DNA of 64,000 nucleotides from Roseovarius sp. (GCF_030373445.1 NZ_JAUCYU010000009.1:124001-188000); one strand, 5' to 3'; shown: positions 35,383 through 45,005, counted from the stretch's first letter. The notes: a model not told the origin generated them from the sequence alone. A program made the numbers and translations.

Positions 35383-36486
35383 ATGCTTGAAATGTTCCGG
35401 GAGAAATCCGAGGTCAGCGCCCTCGAGTTCTTCAACGCCAATGCCGATGACCTGGCACTTCTGGTGGCGCCGGGCTTTTACAAGAAGATCAACGCGCTTC
35501 ATCCCGATGTTTCGGTTGAGGACCTGCTGAAATGCGACGTTCTCAAGCTTGGCAACGTGCAACAGGTCCTGGCGAAGCGGGAGAAACGCGGGGATCGCCG
35601 GACCCATGTCGTGGCCGATCATGCCGGCGAAGCCAAGCGCGTTGCACAGCTGCGGAAGTTGTTTCCGAAGCTGTCGTTTGCCGGACTGGGAGAGGCGGTC
35701 TTTCCCGCCATCGTGACGCGACAGGCCACTGCGGCGCTTCGGCCGATGCCGACTAGGCTCAAGTGCCATACGATCGTCCTGATTTTCGCGACGCCCCGTA
35801 GCGGATCGAGCCTTGTGGCCGACATACTGGCAGATCTGGGTCTGGGTGACACCCGAGAGCACCTTCGCGGGGACGAGATAACAGCCTTGGCCAGTTCCTA
35901 CCTTTTCAGCCGGCGCGCCGCGTTGCGAAACCTGGTCAACCTGAGCGCGAACGATGGGGCCTTCAGTACCAAGATCATTTCGCATTTCCTGATAAACTAC
36001 ATGCGGGAGGTTCGCGATTTCCGACCGCTGAAGATTTTCGGTCCGAAGGTAAAGGTCAAGGCGATCGTACTTGACCGCACCAGCAAGGTCGACCAGGCCG
36101 TTTCGGCCGATGTGGCCATGCAGCGGGGTATCTGGCATGTGAGGTCGGGTGCGGATGCCGAGAAGGTAAAGACCGAAAAGACCCCGAAATACGTGTTCGA
36201 GCGGCTGAACTCGAGGTATTTCGAGTACCGTCAGCAGAGTTTCATTCTCGACTTTGCGCGTGAGATGTTCCCGGACCATCTTGCGCTTGATTACGAGTCC
36301 GACATTGCCGGTGTCGAGTTGGGCATGCTGGGAGGGCGCATTGCCAAGGCGCTGGACCTGAAGGACTATCCCACGGATTTCGCCCGGTCGCGTGCGCGGC
36401 AGAAGATCGCCAACGAAGACAATACCGTCCTTGCCCGCCAGTTCCGGAAAGACTTCAACAAGGCGTTCGGGTTCCGGCCGAAATGA
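35383..36486 (+). CDS. Stf0-type sulfotransferase with N-terminal extension
   Basis: 367 residues. The sulfotransferase domain starts near 130 with IVLIFATPRSGSSLVADILA (5'-phosphosulfate loop) and resembles the Stf0 group that sulfates trehalose and related sugars; KTEKTPKYVFERLNSRYFEY and DHLALDYESDIA follow. The first ~125 residues (SEVSALEFFNANADDLALLV) are an added region of unknown role. ATG at 35383 was preferred to TTG at 35377. It converges with the large glycosyltransferase at 36508. Confidence 0.78.
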   Translation: MLEMFREKSEVSALEFFNANADDLALLVAPGFYKKINALHPDVSVEDLLKCDVLKLGNVQQVLAKREKRGDRRTHVVADHAGEAKRVAQLRKLFPKLSFAGLGEAVFPAIVTRQATAALRPMPTRLKCHTIVLIFATPRSGSSLVADILADLGLGDTREHLRGDEITALASSYLFSRRAALRNLVNLSANDGAFSTKIISHFLINYMREVRDFRPLKIFGPKVKVKAIVLDRTSKVDQAVSADVAMQRGIWHVRSGADAEKVKTEKTPKYVFERLNSRYFEYRQQSFILDFAREMFPDHLALDYESDIAGVELGMLGGRIAKALDLKDYPTDFARSRARQKIANEDNTVLARQFRKDFNKAFGFRPK

Positions 36487-36507
36487 CACGTGTTCCGGTC
36501 GGCTGAC

Positions 36508-39423
36508 TTAAAGGCCTGCGTAAAGCGTTTCGGCCACATCGGGCCACTCCTGTTCGCGCGCGCGGTTGAGCGCGGCTTCGGACATCGCGCCGATCGTACC
36601 GTCGTCCTTCCTGGCGAGCAGGGCACGCATCGCGGCCAGGAGTGCGCCGTCGGCCTCGGGATCGTAGAGGATACCGGCGTCGGTTCCTTCCAGCACCTCG
36701 CCGGTCATGCCGACGCGGGGGACGATGGTCGGCAATCCGAAGCTGAGGGCGAGAACAAGTGAGCCGGAGGTGAGGATGCGTGAGTAGGGAAAGACGGCAA
36801 GGTCGGCCGCACGGAGGAAGAGTTGCAGTTCGGGTTCGTCGAGGAAGCGGTCGGTGGCGAGGATACGGCTTCTTTCCGCCCGGCTGAGCGCCGGCCTGAG
36901 CTTGCGCAGCACCTTGTGATGCATTGCTCCCGCGATCACCAGCCGGGCGTTGGGGCGCTCCTTCAGGATCTTGCGAAAGGCTGTCACCAATCGGCCGACG
37001 CCCTTGTATGGCCGGACCTGGCCGGCAAACAGGATCACGTCGTCATCGGGGGCGAGGCCGAGCGTTTCACGCGCGGTTTCGCGGGTGACGAAATCGGGAT
37101 AGACGCCGAAATAGTTCCCGTGCGGCGAAATGCGGACCTTGTTCGGTTCAATGTGGAAAACGTCGCGTATTTCCGGCAGCGAAGCGGCGGCGTGCAGGTG
37201 GATCACATCGGCGAGTTCCGCGATACGCTGGGAGAGGCCGGTTTCGAGATCGGGGAAGGCGGCGTCGTGGGAGATGACATTGTGCACCGTCCAGACGATG
37301 CGGCCGCCCTCGTGCTTGAAGGCCTCGAGGTCCCTGAGGAAGGCCGCCACGTTGCGCCTTGCCTGGTTTTTGAGGCGGACATCCTTGAACAGGAAGTTGA
37401 CCCAATGCAGGTGGAAAATGATCCGTTGTGCCCCGCCGGCCTGCCGTAATGTCTTGAGGGCCGACGCGATCGGGGCTTCGACGATCTCGTGGGTAAGGCT
37501 GGCCTTGCGGTAAAGCTGGTTCTGGTAGGGATTGGCGCGGTCGTAGTTGGGGTAGAAGAAGACTCGTGGGTTGCGTGACTTGCAGCGGTAGCTGACCCAG
37601 CGGGGTTCGTCGGGGTTGGGCAGGTGCACTTCCCAGAACCGGTCGAGGCCCTGACGCTTCAGCGCCTCGGTTTGTACGCGGTAGGTGTTGGTTGTTTGCG
37701 AGCGTTCATGCATGAAGGAGGTGTTCCGCCCGTGCCAGCGGCGCTGGTAGAGGACCTGGTCGACGTGGTGGAAGGCGCCGGTCTCGCTGAGTTTGAGGAA
37801 CATGTCGTAATCGATTGCGTTCCTGATGTCGGTGCGGAAGCCGGTGGTCCGTTCCCATGCGGCGCGGCGGAACATGCGGAAATGGTGGGCGATCGAGGTG
37901 ATCATCATCTTCTCGCGGGAGAAGACGGGCCAGTTGTACTCGTTCTTGATGTGGTGCCCGTCCGCGTCGATGCGCTCGGCCGAACTGTAGCAGCAGGCGG
38001 CCCGCGGGTGGGCGTCGAGGTATCCCATCAACTGGCGGACCGCACCGGGTTTGAGCACGTCGTCAGAATCGAGCTGCCCGACATAGAGGCCGCGGGTCAT
38101 CCGCACCGCGCGGTTGGAGGCATGGCCGATGCCGCCGTTCTCGCCGTCTTCCCAGCGGACGCGCGGCTCGTCGCCGAAGGCGCGTTCGAGCACGGCAAGC
38201 GTGTCGTCGCGTGAGCCGTCATTGGCGATGCAGACCTCGAGATCCCGTACATCCTGTTCGAGCACGCTTTGCACTGCGCGCTCGATATACTTGGCGGCGT
38301 TGTAGGCCGGGATGTAGATGCTGATCTTCGGCACCCGGTAAAGCCCGTCTTTCGGCCTGTCGGCCGGGCTTGGGCAGAGCTCCGTCATGAGGCGGTTGTC
38401 GGCAGTCAGGTCACCCGAGGGGTGGGGCGGGGCCAGGTGCGGCACGAGCAGGGGAGAAAAATAGGCGCCGAGGTTGAAGAAGCGGTAGGCCATCTCGCGG
38501 GCGGCATGATCGGGGGAAGTGAAGCCGGTTTCGAGCCCGCCGGCGCGCTGGAGCAGGGCGCGGGGCACAACCATGTTGAGCCCGTTGACCTTCCGGAACG
38601 GCAGGTCGTGGCCGAACGGGTGGGGAGCGGACTTGATCGCGTAGGGCGTCGGGTGCCGCATGTCGGGCGTCTGCATCAGCGGCTGGACGACAGCGTCCGA
38701 GACCCGCCCGAGATGCACGGCGCGGGCCAGCGCGCCCGGGTCGAGCCGCACCTCGCCCTGCAGGAAGAGGAACAGGTCGGCCTGTGTCACGGCCTCGGCG
38801 ATGTACGACGCGGCGAGGGGAGAAAGGATGGGGGCCTCGATGACCTCGACTTCGTGCGGGGAGGCAGAGGCCGCGGCGTCGAGCGCGGGGCTGCGAGCGG
38901 GGGTGAATAGCGCGATTTTCGTCGGCGTATCGCTTTGCTGGCCGTCGAGTTGGCTGAGCATTCGCTGGGCTTGGTCCGCATCCGCAGCGCCGAAGAAGAC
39001 ATGAACGCGGCTTCGATGTGTATCGGCGACCGAGGCCAGGCTTGCGGCGGCGGTATGGAGAAACTGGAAATCGTTGCCGTGGCCCGCGATCTCCGGAAGC
39101 GCCATGTCCGGTGGGTAGGGGCGGGGCACGTAGCGGTCGGCTTCGACCACGCGAAAGGGCACGCGCAGCTGGCCCGAGGCGTTGGCAGTGAAATCTGCGG
39201 GGCAGTTGACCTTGTGAAGGCGGTGTTCCGGGGGAATCCGATCTTCGACATGCCGCCGAAGCAAGGCGAAGAGCCCCGGATCGACGTCGGGATGAAAGCG
39301 GATGGAGTCGAGCCTCAGGCGGGCGGCGGAGGCCTCGCCCTGGTTGCCGAGATGCAAGGCCTCGACAGCCTGACCCCATGGGTTGCGGGGGCCGTAGGAG
39401 GAGGATGGCGGGGTATCGGACAC
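36508..39423 (-). CDS. Multidomain glycosyltransferase (GT2-like, GT2 and GT4 domains)
   Basis: 971 residues. Residues about 100-340 look like a degenerate GT-A domain (ADLFLFLQGEVRLDPGALAR, KVNGLNMVVPRALLQRAGG). Residues 366-600 are a clear GT2 domain (KISIYIPAYNAAKYIERAV, CIANDGSRDDTLAVLE, GQLDSDDVLKPGAVRQLMG). Residues about 690-971 are a GT4 domain (FHLHWVNFLF, LFAGQVRPYKGVGRLVTAF, FPYSRILTSGSLVLALSFGL). One chain thus has two likely active transferases and could add two successive sugars. It is the last gene of the minus run manC-(39430 gene)-this gene, six bases after the preceding stop. Confidence 0.85.
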   Translation of the reverse strand: MSDTPPSSSYGPRNPWGQAVEALHLGNQGEASAARLRLDSIRFHPDVDPGLFALLRRHVEDRIPPEHRLHKVNCPADFTANASGQLRVPFRVVEADRYVPRPYPPDMALPEIAGHGNDFQFLHTAAASLASVADTHRSRVHVFFGAADADQAQRMLSQLDGQQSDTPTKIALFTPARSPALDAAASASPHEVEVIEAPILSPLAASYIAEAVTQADLFLFLQGEVRLDPGALARAVHLGRVSDAVVQPLMQTPDMRHPTPYAIKSAPHPFGHDLPFRKVNGLNMVVPRALLQRAGGLETGFTSPDHAAREMAYRFFNLGAYFSPLLVPHLAPPHPSGDLTADNRLMTELCPSPADRPKDGLYRVPKISIYIPAYNAAKYIERAVQSVLEQDVRDLEVCIANDGSRDDTLAVLERAFGDEPRVRWEDGENGGIGHASNRAVRMTRGLYVGQLDSDDVLKPGAVRQLMGYLDAHPRAACCYSSAERIDADGHHIKNEYNWPVFSREKMMITSIAHHFRMFRRAAWERTTGFRTDIRNAIDYDMFLKLSETGAFHHVDQVLYQRRWHGRNTSFMHERSQTTNTYRVQTEALKRQGLDRFWEVHLPNPDEPRWVSYRCKSRNPRVFFYPNYDRANPYQNQLYRKASLTHEIVEAPIASALKTLRQAGGAQRIIFHLHWVNFLFKDVRLKNQARRNVAAFLRDLEAFKHEGGRIVWTVHNVISHDAAFPDLETGLSQRIAELADVIHLHAAASLPEIRDVFHIEPNKVRISPHGNYFGVYPDFVTRETARETLGLAPDDDVILFAGQVRPYKGVGRLVTAFRKILKERPNARLVIAGAMHHKVLRKLRPALSRAERSRILATDRFLDEPELQLFLRAADLAVFPYSRILTSGSLVLALSFGLPTIVPRVGMTGEVLEGTDAGILYDPEADGALLAAMRALLARKDDGTIGAMSEAALNRAREQEWPDVAETLYAGL

Positions 39424-39429
39424 GGTGTC

Positions 39430-40497
39430 TTACCTCCGGCGGAACCGTCGGAGGGCACGCACCACGCCACGCAGCGGGCCGGTGACCCGCCAGCTTGTGC
39501 TTGACCGAAGTGCCTTCAGGTCGCGCTCGCCTTCCAGGACGCGCTGCTGGAGGAAGGCGATTTCGGCTTCCATGTCCTGCAGGCGGTCCGAAAGGTCCGG
39601 CCCCTCGCCGGGTTCCTGCGGGGCGGACAGGTCGGGCTCTCCTGCGTCCGCCTCGGGGCGGTCATGCTGCGCCAGGCTATGCGTTTCCTCGAGTTCCAGA
39701 AGCTTGGCGAGCAGCCGTTCGACATCCTCGGCGTGGCGTGACGGCGGCGGCGCAATGTCCCGCACGGTTTCCGCGGCGCGCGGACCCGCACCGCGCGCCA
39801 TGAGGTCGAGCCGGTGCATTTGTCCCTGCCGGTCGAGAAAGTCGTCGAAGGCACGACGCTCTGCGCTGTCGGGGGGCAGGGCCGCCAACTGGGAGAGGGG
39901 AGAGGGTGCGCCGGGAGCGAGGTACAGCGCCACTTGCGGGGCGCTGCGACCGAAAACCATGATCTTCATGCCGGCGGCCGGCACGCCGGCGATCAGGCTT
40001 TCGGTCAGGCCGGGCCCGTACAGGAGGATGGCACCGGCGCGGCCGGCATGCGCTGCGATCCGGGAGATGTCCTGCTCTCGGCGGGAGCTGTCCTGGGGCA
40101 AGTTGACCGTGAGGATGTCGATGCTTCCGGCCTGTGCGGTGGCATCGTCTGCCTGCGGTGCACGCGCGCCATCCGACGTGTCGTCCGGCGCTGAGCCTGT
40201 ATCGAGGCACCGGGTTGTCAGGCAAAGCCGGTCTGCCGCCTGCCGGAAGGCCCGATGAGCCGTTCTCGTCGTGCCGCCCGTGGTCAGCACTGTTTCGGGA
40301 CGGAAGACCTCGGTCAGCCAGAAGATGAGAGGCAGGGCGGGGAGTGAGGCGGACTCCGCCAGGTAGGTGGCCGGCCATGTCAGCGGATGATTGACAAGCT
40401 CGAGAAGCCCGTCGATCCGAGGGGGTTCGGCAGCGGCAAGGCTGCCGGTTCCGGCCTTGGCCGGGTCGTCTTTATTCACCGGTGCCGTCACCCTCAC
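39430..40497 (-). CDS. Uncharacterised protein with a glycosyltransferase-associated C-terminal tail
   Basis: 355 residues, function not recognised. The N-terminal half (about 35-215) suggests a class I methyltransferase-like fold (IFWLTEVFRPETVLTTGGTT, SIDILTVNLPQ, GRAGAILLYGPGLTESLIAG), but key SAM residues are not clear. The C-terminal ~80 form a probable coiled coil (DRLQDMEAEIAFLQQRVLEG) ending in SSTSWRVTGPLRGVVRALRR, a tail often seen in large glycosyltransferases and polysaccharide-associated proteins. It sits between manC and the 971-residue glycosyltransferase, so a role as a partner of that enzyme is possible. Confidence 0.7.
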   Translation of the reverse strand: MRVTAPVNKDDPAKAGTGSLAAAEPPRIDGLLELVNHPLTWPATYLAESASLPALPLIFWLTEVFRPETVLTTGGTTRTAHRAFRQAADRLCLTTRCLDTGSAPDDTSDGARAPQADDATAQAGSIDILTVNLPQDSSRREQDISRIAAHAGRAGAILLYGPGLTESLIAGVPAAGMKIMVFGRSAPQVALYLAPGAPSPLSQLAALPPDSAERRAFDDFLDRQGQMHRLDLMARGAGPRAAETVRDIAPPPSRHAEDVERLLAKLLELEETHSLAQHDRPEADAGEPDLSAPQEPGEGPDLSDRLQDMEAEIAFLQQRVLEGERDLKALRSSTSWRVTGPLRGVVRALRRFRRR

Positions 40498-40548
40498 TAC
40501 CCCGTACGCAACCCGCGGTTCGCGCCAGACACGGTTTTCTGCACGGAT

Positions 40549-41973
40549 TCAGTTGCGTGCATAAATATCTTCATACCGGATTATGTCGTCTTCGCCCAGA
40601 TACACGCCGGTCTGAACCTCGATAAGTACGATCGGGACCTTCCCGGGGTTGGCCAGCCGGTGGACGGTGCCGACCGGGATGTAGACCGATTGGTTCTCGG
40701 TCAGGAGCTTGACGTCGTCGCCGACCGTGACCTCTGCCGTGCCCTGGACCACCACCCAGTGTTCCGACCTGTGGTGGTGCGATTGAAGCGAGAGCGAGGC
40801 GCCGGGGTGGACGTGAATGCGCTTGACCTGGAAGCGGTCGCCGAGGGCCAGGGTTTCGAACCAGCCCCACGGGCGGTGATCCTTGCGGAATTCGGTGGCC
40901 TGCTTGGCGCCTTTTTCCTTCAGGGCGCTGACCGCCTTCTTGACGTCCTGCGCGCGCGAGGCATCGGCAACCAGCACGGCATCGGGCATGGCGACCGTGA
41001 TTATGTCCTTGAGGCCGATGCCCACGACCTCAAGGGAACTGTCCTCGGACCGGAGCAGGGTGTTGTCGCAGTCAATCGCCGTGGCATGGCCCGAGGTGCC
41101 GACGCCGCGGTCGTCGACCCCGCCTTCGCGCCAGACGGCATCCCAGCCGCCGAGATCGGACCAGCCGCCGGAATAGGGCACGACGGAGAGGTTGTCGGCC
41201 TTTTCCATCACCGCGTAGTCGATTGACTCGTCGGCCGCGCCGGCCCAAGGGCCGGGCGCCAGCCGCAGGAAGCCGAGATCGCACTCGCCCTGGTCGAGCG
41301 CTTCCGTGACCGGGCCGATGAGCTCGGGCGTATGGGTTTCGAAGGCTTCGAGGATGGTCTTTACCGAGAAGAGGAAGATGCCCGCGTTCCAGAGGTAATT
41401 GCCGGAGGCGAGCATTTTCGCGGCCGTCGCCTCGTCCGGTTTCTCGACGAAGCGTTTCAGGCCGTGGGCCTCGGGTTTTCCTTCGCCGGGCGGGCCGTCA
41501 AGCTCGAGGTATCCGTAGCCGGTTTCCGGCCGGTCCGGGGTGATGCCGAAGGTGACCAGCTGGCCGCTTTCCGCCGCCGGGACACCGGCAAGGATGGCCT
41601 GGTGGAACGCCTCGGCGTCGGGCACGACGTGATCCGAGGGAGCCACCAGCATGAGCGTGTCCGGGTCGTTCCGCGAGAGCCAAAGCGCCGAGGCGAGGAT
41701 GGCGGGGGCGGTGTTGCGCCCCTCGGGCTCGATCATGATGGCGCTGGGATCAATGCCCGCCGTGGCAAGCTGTTCGACAACGATGAAGCGGAAGGCGGTG
41801 TTCGTCACGACGAGGGGGGCGTTGAAGCCTTGCCCGCTGAGCCGCCCGGCCGTGGACTGGAACAGGGTGGTCTCGCCCAGGAGCGGCACGAACTGCTTCG
41901 GGTAGCTCTTCCGCGAGAGGGGCCAGAGCCGTGTGCCGGAGCCGCCGCAAAGAAGCAAAGGCGTGATCTTCAT
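40549..41973 (-). CDS. manC: Mannose-1-phosphate guanylyltransferase / mannose-6-phosphate isomerase
   Basis: 474 residues, the usual length of bifunctional ManC/CpsB/AlgA. The N-terminal pyrophosphorylase signature is LLCGGSGTRLWPLSRKSYPK, with EPEGRNTAPA, ETGYGYLELDG and RFVEKPD following. The C-terminal cupin (about 350-474) has HVHPGASLSLQSHHHRSEHW and YIPVGTVHRLANPGKVPI of the isomerase domain. It makes GDP-mannose for the surface glycan. It leads the minus-strand run 41973-36508. Confidence 0.96.
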   Translation of the reverse strand: MKITPLLLCGGSGTRLWPLSRKSYPKQFVPLLGETTLFQSTAGRLSGQGFNAPLVVTNTAFRFIVVEQLATAGIDPSAIMIEPEGRNTAPAILASALWLSRNDPDTLMLVAPSDHVVPDAEAFHQAILAGVPAAESGQLVTFGITPDRPETGYGYLELDGPPGEGKPEAHGLKRFVEKPDEATAAKMLASGNYLWNAGIFLFSVKTILEAFETHTPELIGPVTEALDQGECDLGFLRLAPGPWAGAADESIDYAVMEKADNLSVVPYSGGWSDLGGWDAVWREGGVDDRGVGTSGHATAIDCDNTLLRSEDSSLEVVGIGLKDIITVAMPDAVLVADASRAQDVKKAVSALKEKGAKQATEFRKDHRPWGWFETLALGDRFQVKRIHVHPGASLSLQSHHHRSEHWVVVQGTAEVTVGDDVKLLTENQSVYIPVGTVHRLANPGKVPIVLIEVQTGVYLGEDDIIRYEDIYARN

Positions 41974-42101
41974 TCCACGTAACCCTGGTCAGACTGCGGG
42001 AGCGGACAGGTGTCCGCCGGTTCATCGGTTTCTTCCTCATTTGAAGGCCGATTGCAACAACGCTGCGCCGGCCCGGCGAAAACCTGTGCGCATGGTCGCC
42101 C

Positions 42102-42131
42102 AAAAGGCGCGCCGGGTCGGTTCGGCGCGCC
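42102..42131 (-). terminator. Rho-independent terminator at the end of the carnitine/butyrobetaine operon
   Basis: On the minus strand, 25 bp past the caiD stop, a perfect 9-bp stem GGCGCGCCG / CGGCGCGCC (42131-42123 and 42114-42106) with an 8-nt loop is followed by TTTTG. Place and shape fit an intrinsic terminator. Confidence 0.75.
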
Positions 42132-42156
42132 ATGGAGAGAACCGGCTGACCTCGGG

Positions 42157-42942
42157 TTACTTGCCCTTCCAGACCGGGTCGCGCTTTTCCGCGAAGGCGC
42201 GGGCGCCTTCCATCTGGTCCTCGGAATCGTAGAGCACGTCGACGGTTTCGAACTGTCGCTTGGTGATGCGGTTCATGGCGTCCTGGAAGGTGAGGGCCTC
42301 GGCCTCGCGGACGATCTCCTTGATGGCGGCGTAGACCAGCGGCGGGCCGGAGGCGAGGTGGTCGGCCAGCTTGCGGGCCTCTTCCATCAGTTTGCCGGCC
42401 GGGTGGATCTGGTTGACGAAGCCCCACCGCGCGCCTTCCTCGGCATCCAGCCAGCGGCCGGTCAGCAGCATTTCCATCGCGATGTGATAGGGGATGCGCT
42501 TGGGCAGCTTCACGCTGGCCGCATCGGCCACGGTGCCCGAACGGATTTCCGGCAGGGCGAACTGGGCGTGGTCGGCGGCGAGGATGATGTCGGCCGAGAG
42601 CGCCCATTCGAAACCGCCGCCGCAGCAGATGCCATTGACGGCGGCAATGACGGGCTTGTTCATCGCGCGCATCTCCTGCAGGCCGCCGAAGCCGCCGACG
42701 CCGTAATTGCCGTCGACCGCGTCACCGTCGGCGGCGGCTTTCAGGTCCCAGCCAGGGCAGAAGAACTTCTCGCCCGCACCGGTGATGAGGGCCACGCGCA
42801 ACTCCGGGTCGTCGCGGAATTCCTTGAAGACATCGCCGAGGATGACACTGGTTTTCAGGTCGATGGCGTTCGCCTTGGGCCGGTCGAGCGTGACCTCGAG
42901 CACGTGGCCGCGGCGCTCTGTCCTGACGGGTGATGCGGTCAT
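42157..42942 (-). CDS. caiD: Crotonobetainyl-CoA hydratase / carnitinyl-CoA dehydratase (CaiD-like enoyl-CoA hydratase)
   Basis: 261 residues, the CaiD length. Crotonase motifs are ALITGAGEKFFCPGWDLKAA (oxyanion hole) and NKPVIAAVNGICCGGGFEWA; the acid-base Glu region is FALPEIRSGTVADAASVKLP. In this context it should add water to crotonobetainyl-CoA to give L-carnitinyl-CoA. The start at 42942 overlaps the upstream ligase stop by 4 bp. It is the last gene of the operon, before a terminator. A general enoyl-CoA hydratase is the alternative. Confidence 0.82.
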   Translation of the reverse strand: MTASPVRTERRGHVLEVTLDRPKANAIDLKTSVILGDVFKEFRDDPELRVALITGAGEKFFCPGWDLKAAADGDAVDGNYGVGGFGGLQEMRAMNKPVIAAVNGICCGGGFEWALSADIILAADHAQFALPEIRSGTVADAASVKLPKRIPYHIAMEMLLTGRWLDAEEGARWGFVNQIHPAGKLMEEARKLADHLASGPPLVYAAIKEIVREAEALTFQDAMNRITKRQFETVDVLYDSEDQMEGARAFAEKRDPVWKGK

Positions 42943-44978
42943 GGGTTTCCTCCGATCGTGATGAGTGCGTCCACCGCCACCGCGCGGGTTTCGGTGCAGA
43001 TGAGCGGGTTGATTTCGACTTCCTCCAGCCGGCCGGCATGGGCCGCAACGTAAGACTGCACCGCCAGAACGGCCTGTGCAATGGCGCCCATGTCGGCGCC
43101 GGGCTTGCCGCGGTAGCCGCGCAGGACCCTGGCGATGCGGAGGGAATTGAGGGCTTGGGCGATCTCGTCTTCGGTCGCGGGCAGGAGAAGCGAGGCGCTG
43201 TCGCCCATGATCTCGGTCAGGATGCCGCCGGCGGCCAGCGTCAGCACGTAACCATGGGCCGGGTCGCGGGTGACGCCGATGAGCAGCTCGGCGACGGTGC
43301 CGTCGATCATTTCTTCGACCAGCCAGCTTTCGCAGGGCATGACGGCGGCCTGTGCCACGGCCGCGGCGGTGTCTTCGCGGGCGAAGGCAACGCCGCCGGC
43401 CTCGGTCTTGTGAGCCAGGCCCTCGGCCTTGATGACCAGCGGCGTGCCGATGTCCCGGACGGCCTCTTCCAAGGCGGATTTGTTTGCCGCGCGTTTGGCG
43501 GCGGGGATGGTGACGCCGTGGGCGGCGAGTTCGGCCTTGGCCTCGGCCTCGCTGAGCGTGTGCAATTCGGCTGGTTCGCCGGGGTGCAGGAGGGGTTCCG
43601 GCTCGGGTCGGGGCTGGCCGAGCCGAGCGGCGACGGCGATCGCGGTCAGGGCTTCGTCGAGACCCAGGAGAGGGACCATGCCGCCGGCGATGATCCGTGC
43701 GGTGACGGCCTCGGTCATGGCGTCGGGCAGGGTGGCGACGATCGCGAGGGGCTTGCCCGTCTGCTTGGTGGCTTCCTCGCCGGCCTCGTAGATGCAATCC
43801 CACGCAACGGGGTCACAGCGGTCTTCGCGGGGGAAGTCGGCGACGAGGCAACCCATGGCGATGTCGCCGCCCAGCATTGCACCGAAGGTGGCGGCCATGC
43901 GGGGCACGTCCGTCCAGATGAAAGTGTGATAATCGAGCGGGTTGGCGAGCGCCACCATCGGCCCCAGTGCCTCGCGCAGCCCCTGGCGCTGGGCGCCGTC
44001 GAGGGTGGGGAAGGTGACGTCGTGGCCGATGGCGGTGTCGGCCATGAGGCTCGCCTCGCCGCCCGAGCAGGACATCGAGACGATGCGGTTCGAGGGCAGG
44101 GGGCCGGTGAAATGCAGGAGTTTAAGGGTCTCCAGCAGGGCGGGCAGGCTTTCCACCTGCGCGATGCCGAGACGTTTCAGCAGGGCGCGGGCACCGGCGT
44201 CGGAGCCGGTAAGCGAGGCGGTGTGCGAGACCGCCGCCGCCTGTGCCTGTTCCGAGCGGCCGGCCTTTAGCGCGACGACGGGCTTGCCGAGGGCGCGGGC
44301 GCGGCTGGCCAGCGCCTCGAAGGCGCGCAGGTCGCCCACGCCTTCGACATGCAGGCCGAGGGCGGTGACACGGTCGTCTTCCAGCAGGGCAGTGCCGATT
44401 TCGGCGAGGCCAAGCTGCGCCTGGTTGCCGGCGGTGGCGACATAGGCCAGCGGCAGGCCGCGGGTCTGCATGGTGATGTTGATCGCCATGTTGGAGCTTT
44501 GGGTGAGCACGGCCACGCCACGTTCGACCCGGGCGCCGCCATGCTGGTCGGGCCAGAGCAGGGCACCGTCGAGGTAGTTGATGAAGCCGTAGCAGTTGGG
44601 CCCGATGATCGGCATGTCGCCGGCGGCGTCGAGCAGCTGTGCCTGCAGGTCGCCGCCGTCGCCGGTTTCCGCCTGTGCCTCGCGGAAGCCGCTGGCGAAA
44701 CAGACCGCGCCGCCCGCGCCGCGCTCGCGCAGGTGGCGGACGGTGTCGATGGTGAGGTTGCGGTTGACGCCGATGAAGGCCGCGTCGGGCGCATCGGGGA
44801 GGTCTTCGAGCCGTTGGAAGGCCGCGACGCCGCCCACTTCGGTGCGCTTGGGGTGGACGGGCCAGACCGGCCCGGCGAAGCCCATCTTGCGGCATTGCTC
44901 GACGACGCTGGCGCACCACGCCCCGCCGCCGATCACGGCGATGGAGCGGGGTTGCAGCAGGCGGGAGAGGTCAGGCAT
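42939..44978 (-). CDS. NDP-forming acyl-CoA synthetase (candidate gamma-butyrobetaine/carnitine CoA ligase)
   Basis: 679 residues with the domain order of the ADP-forming acetyl-CoA synthetase superfamily: CoA-binding domain (PRSIAVIGGGAWCASVVEQC), succinyl-CoA ligase-like domain with the phosphohistidine motif AVSHTASLTGSDAG, and C-terminal ATP-grasp domain (LVIKAEGLAHKTEAGGVAFA, LLIGVTRDPAHGYVLTLAAG, VEINPLI). It makes an acyl-CoA with ATP, or the reverse. Placement in front of caiD and after an acyl-CoA dehydrogenase suggests gamma-butyrobetaine, crotonobetaine or carnitine as substrate. The known Cai ligases are AMP-forming, so this would be an unrelated replacement. Confidence 0.85.
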   Translation of the reverse strand: MPDLSRLLQPRSIAVIGGGAWCASVVEQCRKMGFAGPVWPVHPKRTEVGGVAAFQRLEDLPDAPDAAFIGVNRNLTIDTVRHLRERGAGGAVCFASGFREAQAETGDGGDLQAQLLDAAGDMPIIGPNCYGFINYLDGALLWPDQHGGARVERGVAVLTQSSNMAINITMQTRGLPLAYVATAGNQAQLGLAEIGTALLEDDRVTALGLHVEGVGDLRAFEALASRARALGKPVVALKAGRSEQAQAAAVSHTASLTGSDAGARALLKRLGIAQVESLPALLETLKLLHFTGPLPSNRIVSMSCSGGEASLMADTAIGHDVTFPTLDGAQRQGLREALGPMVALANPLDYHTFIWTDVPRMAATFGAMLGGDIAMGCLVADFPREDRCDPVAWDCIYEAGEEATKQTGKPLAIVATLPDAMTEAVTARIIAGGMVPLLGLDEALTAIAVAARLGQPRPEPEPLLHPGEPAELHTLSEAEAKAELAAHGVTIPAAKRAANKSALEEAVRDIGTPLVIKAEGLAHKTEAGGVAFAREDTAAAVAQAAVMPCESWLVEEMIDGTVAELLIGVTRDPAHGYVLTLAAGGILTEIMGDSASLLLPATEDEIAQALNSLRIARVLRGYRGKPGADMGAIAQAVLAVQSYVAAHAGRLEEVEINPLICTETRAVAVDALITIGGNP

Positions 44979-45005
44979 GTGTTTTCCCTGTCGCGAAAGA
45001 GATGA

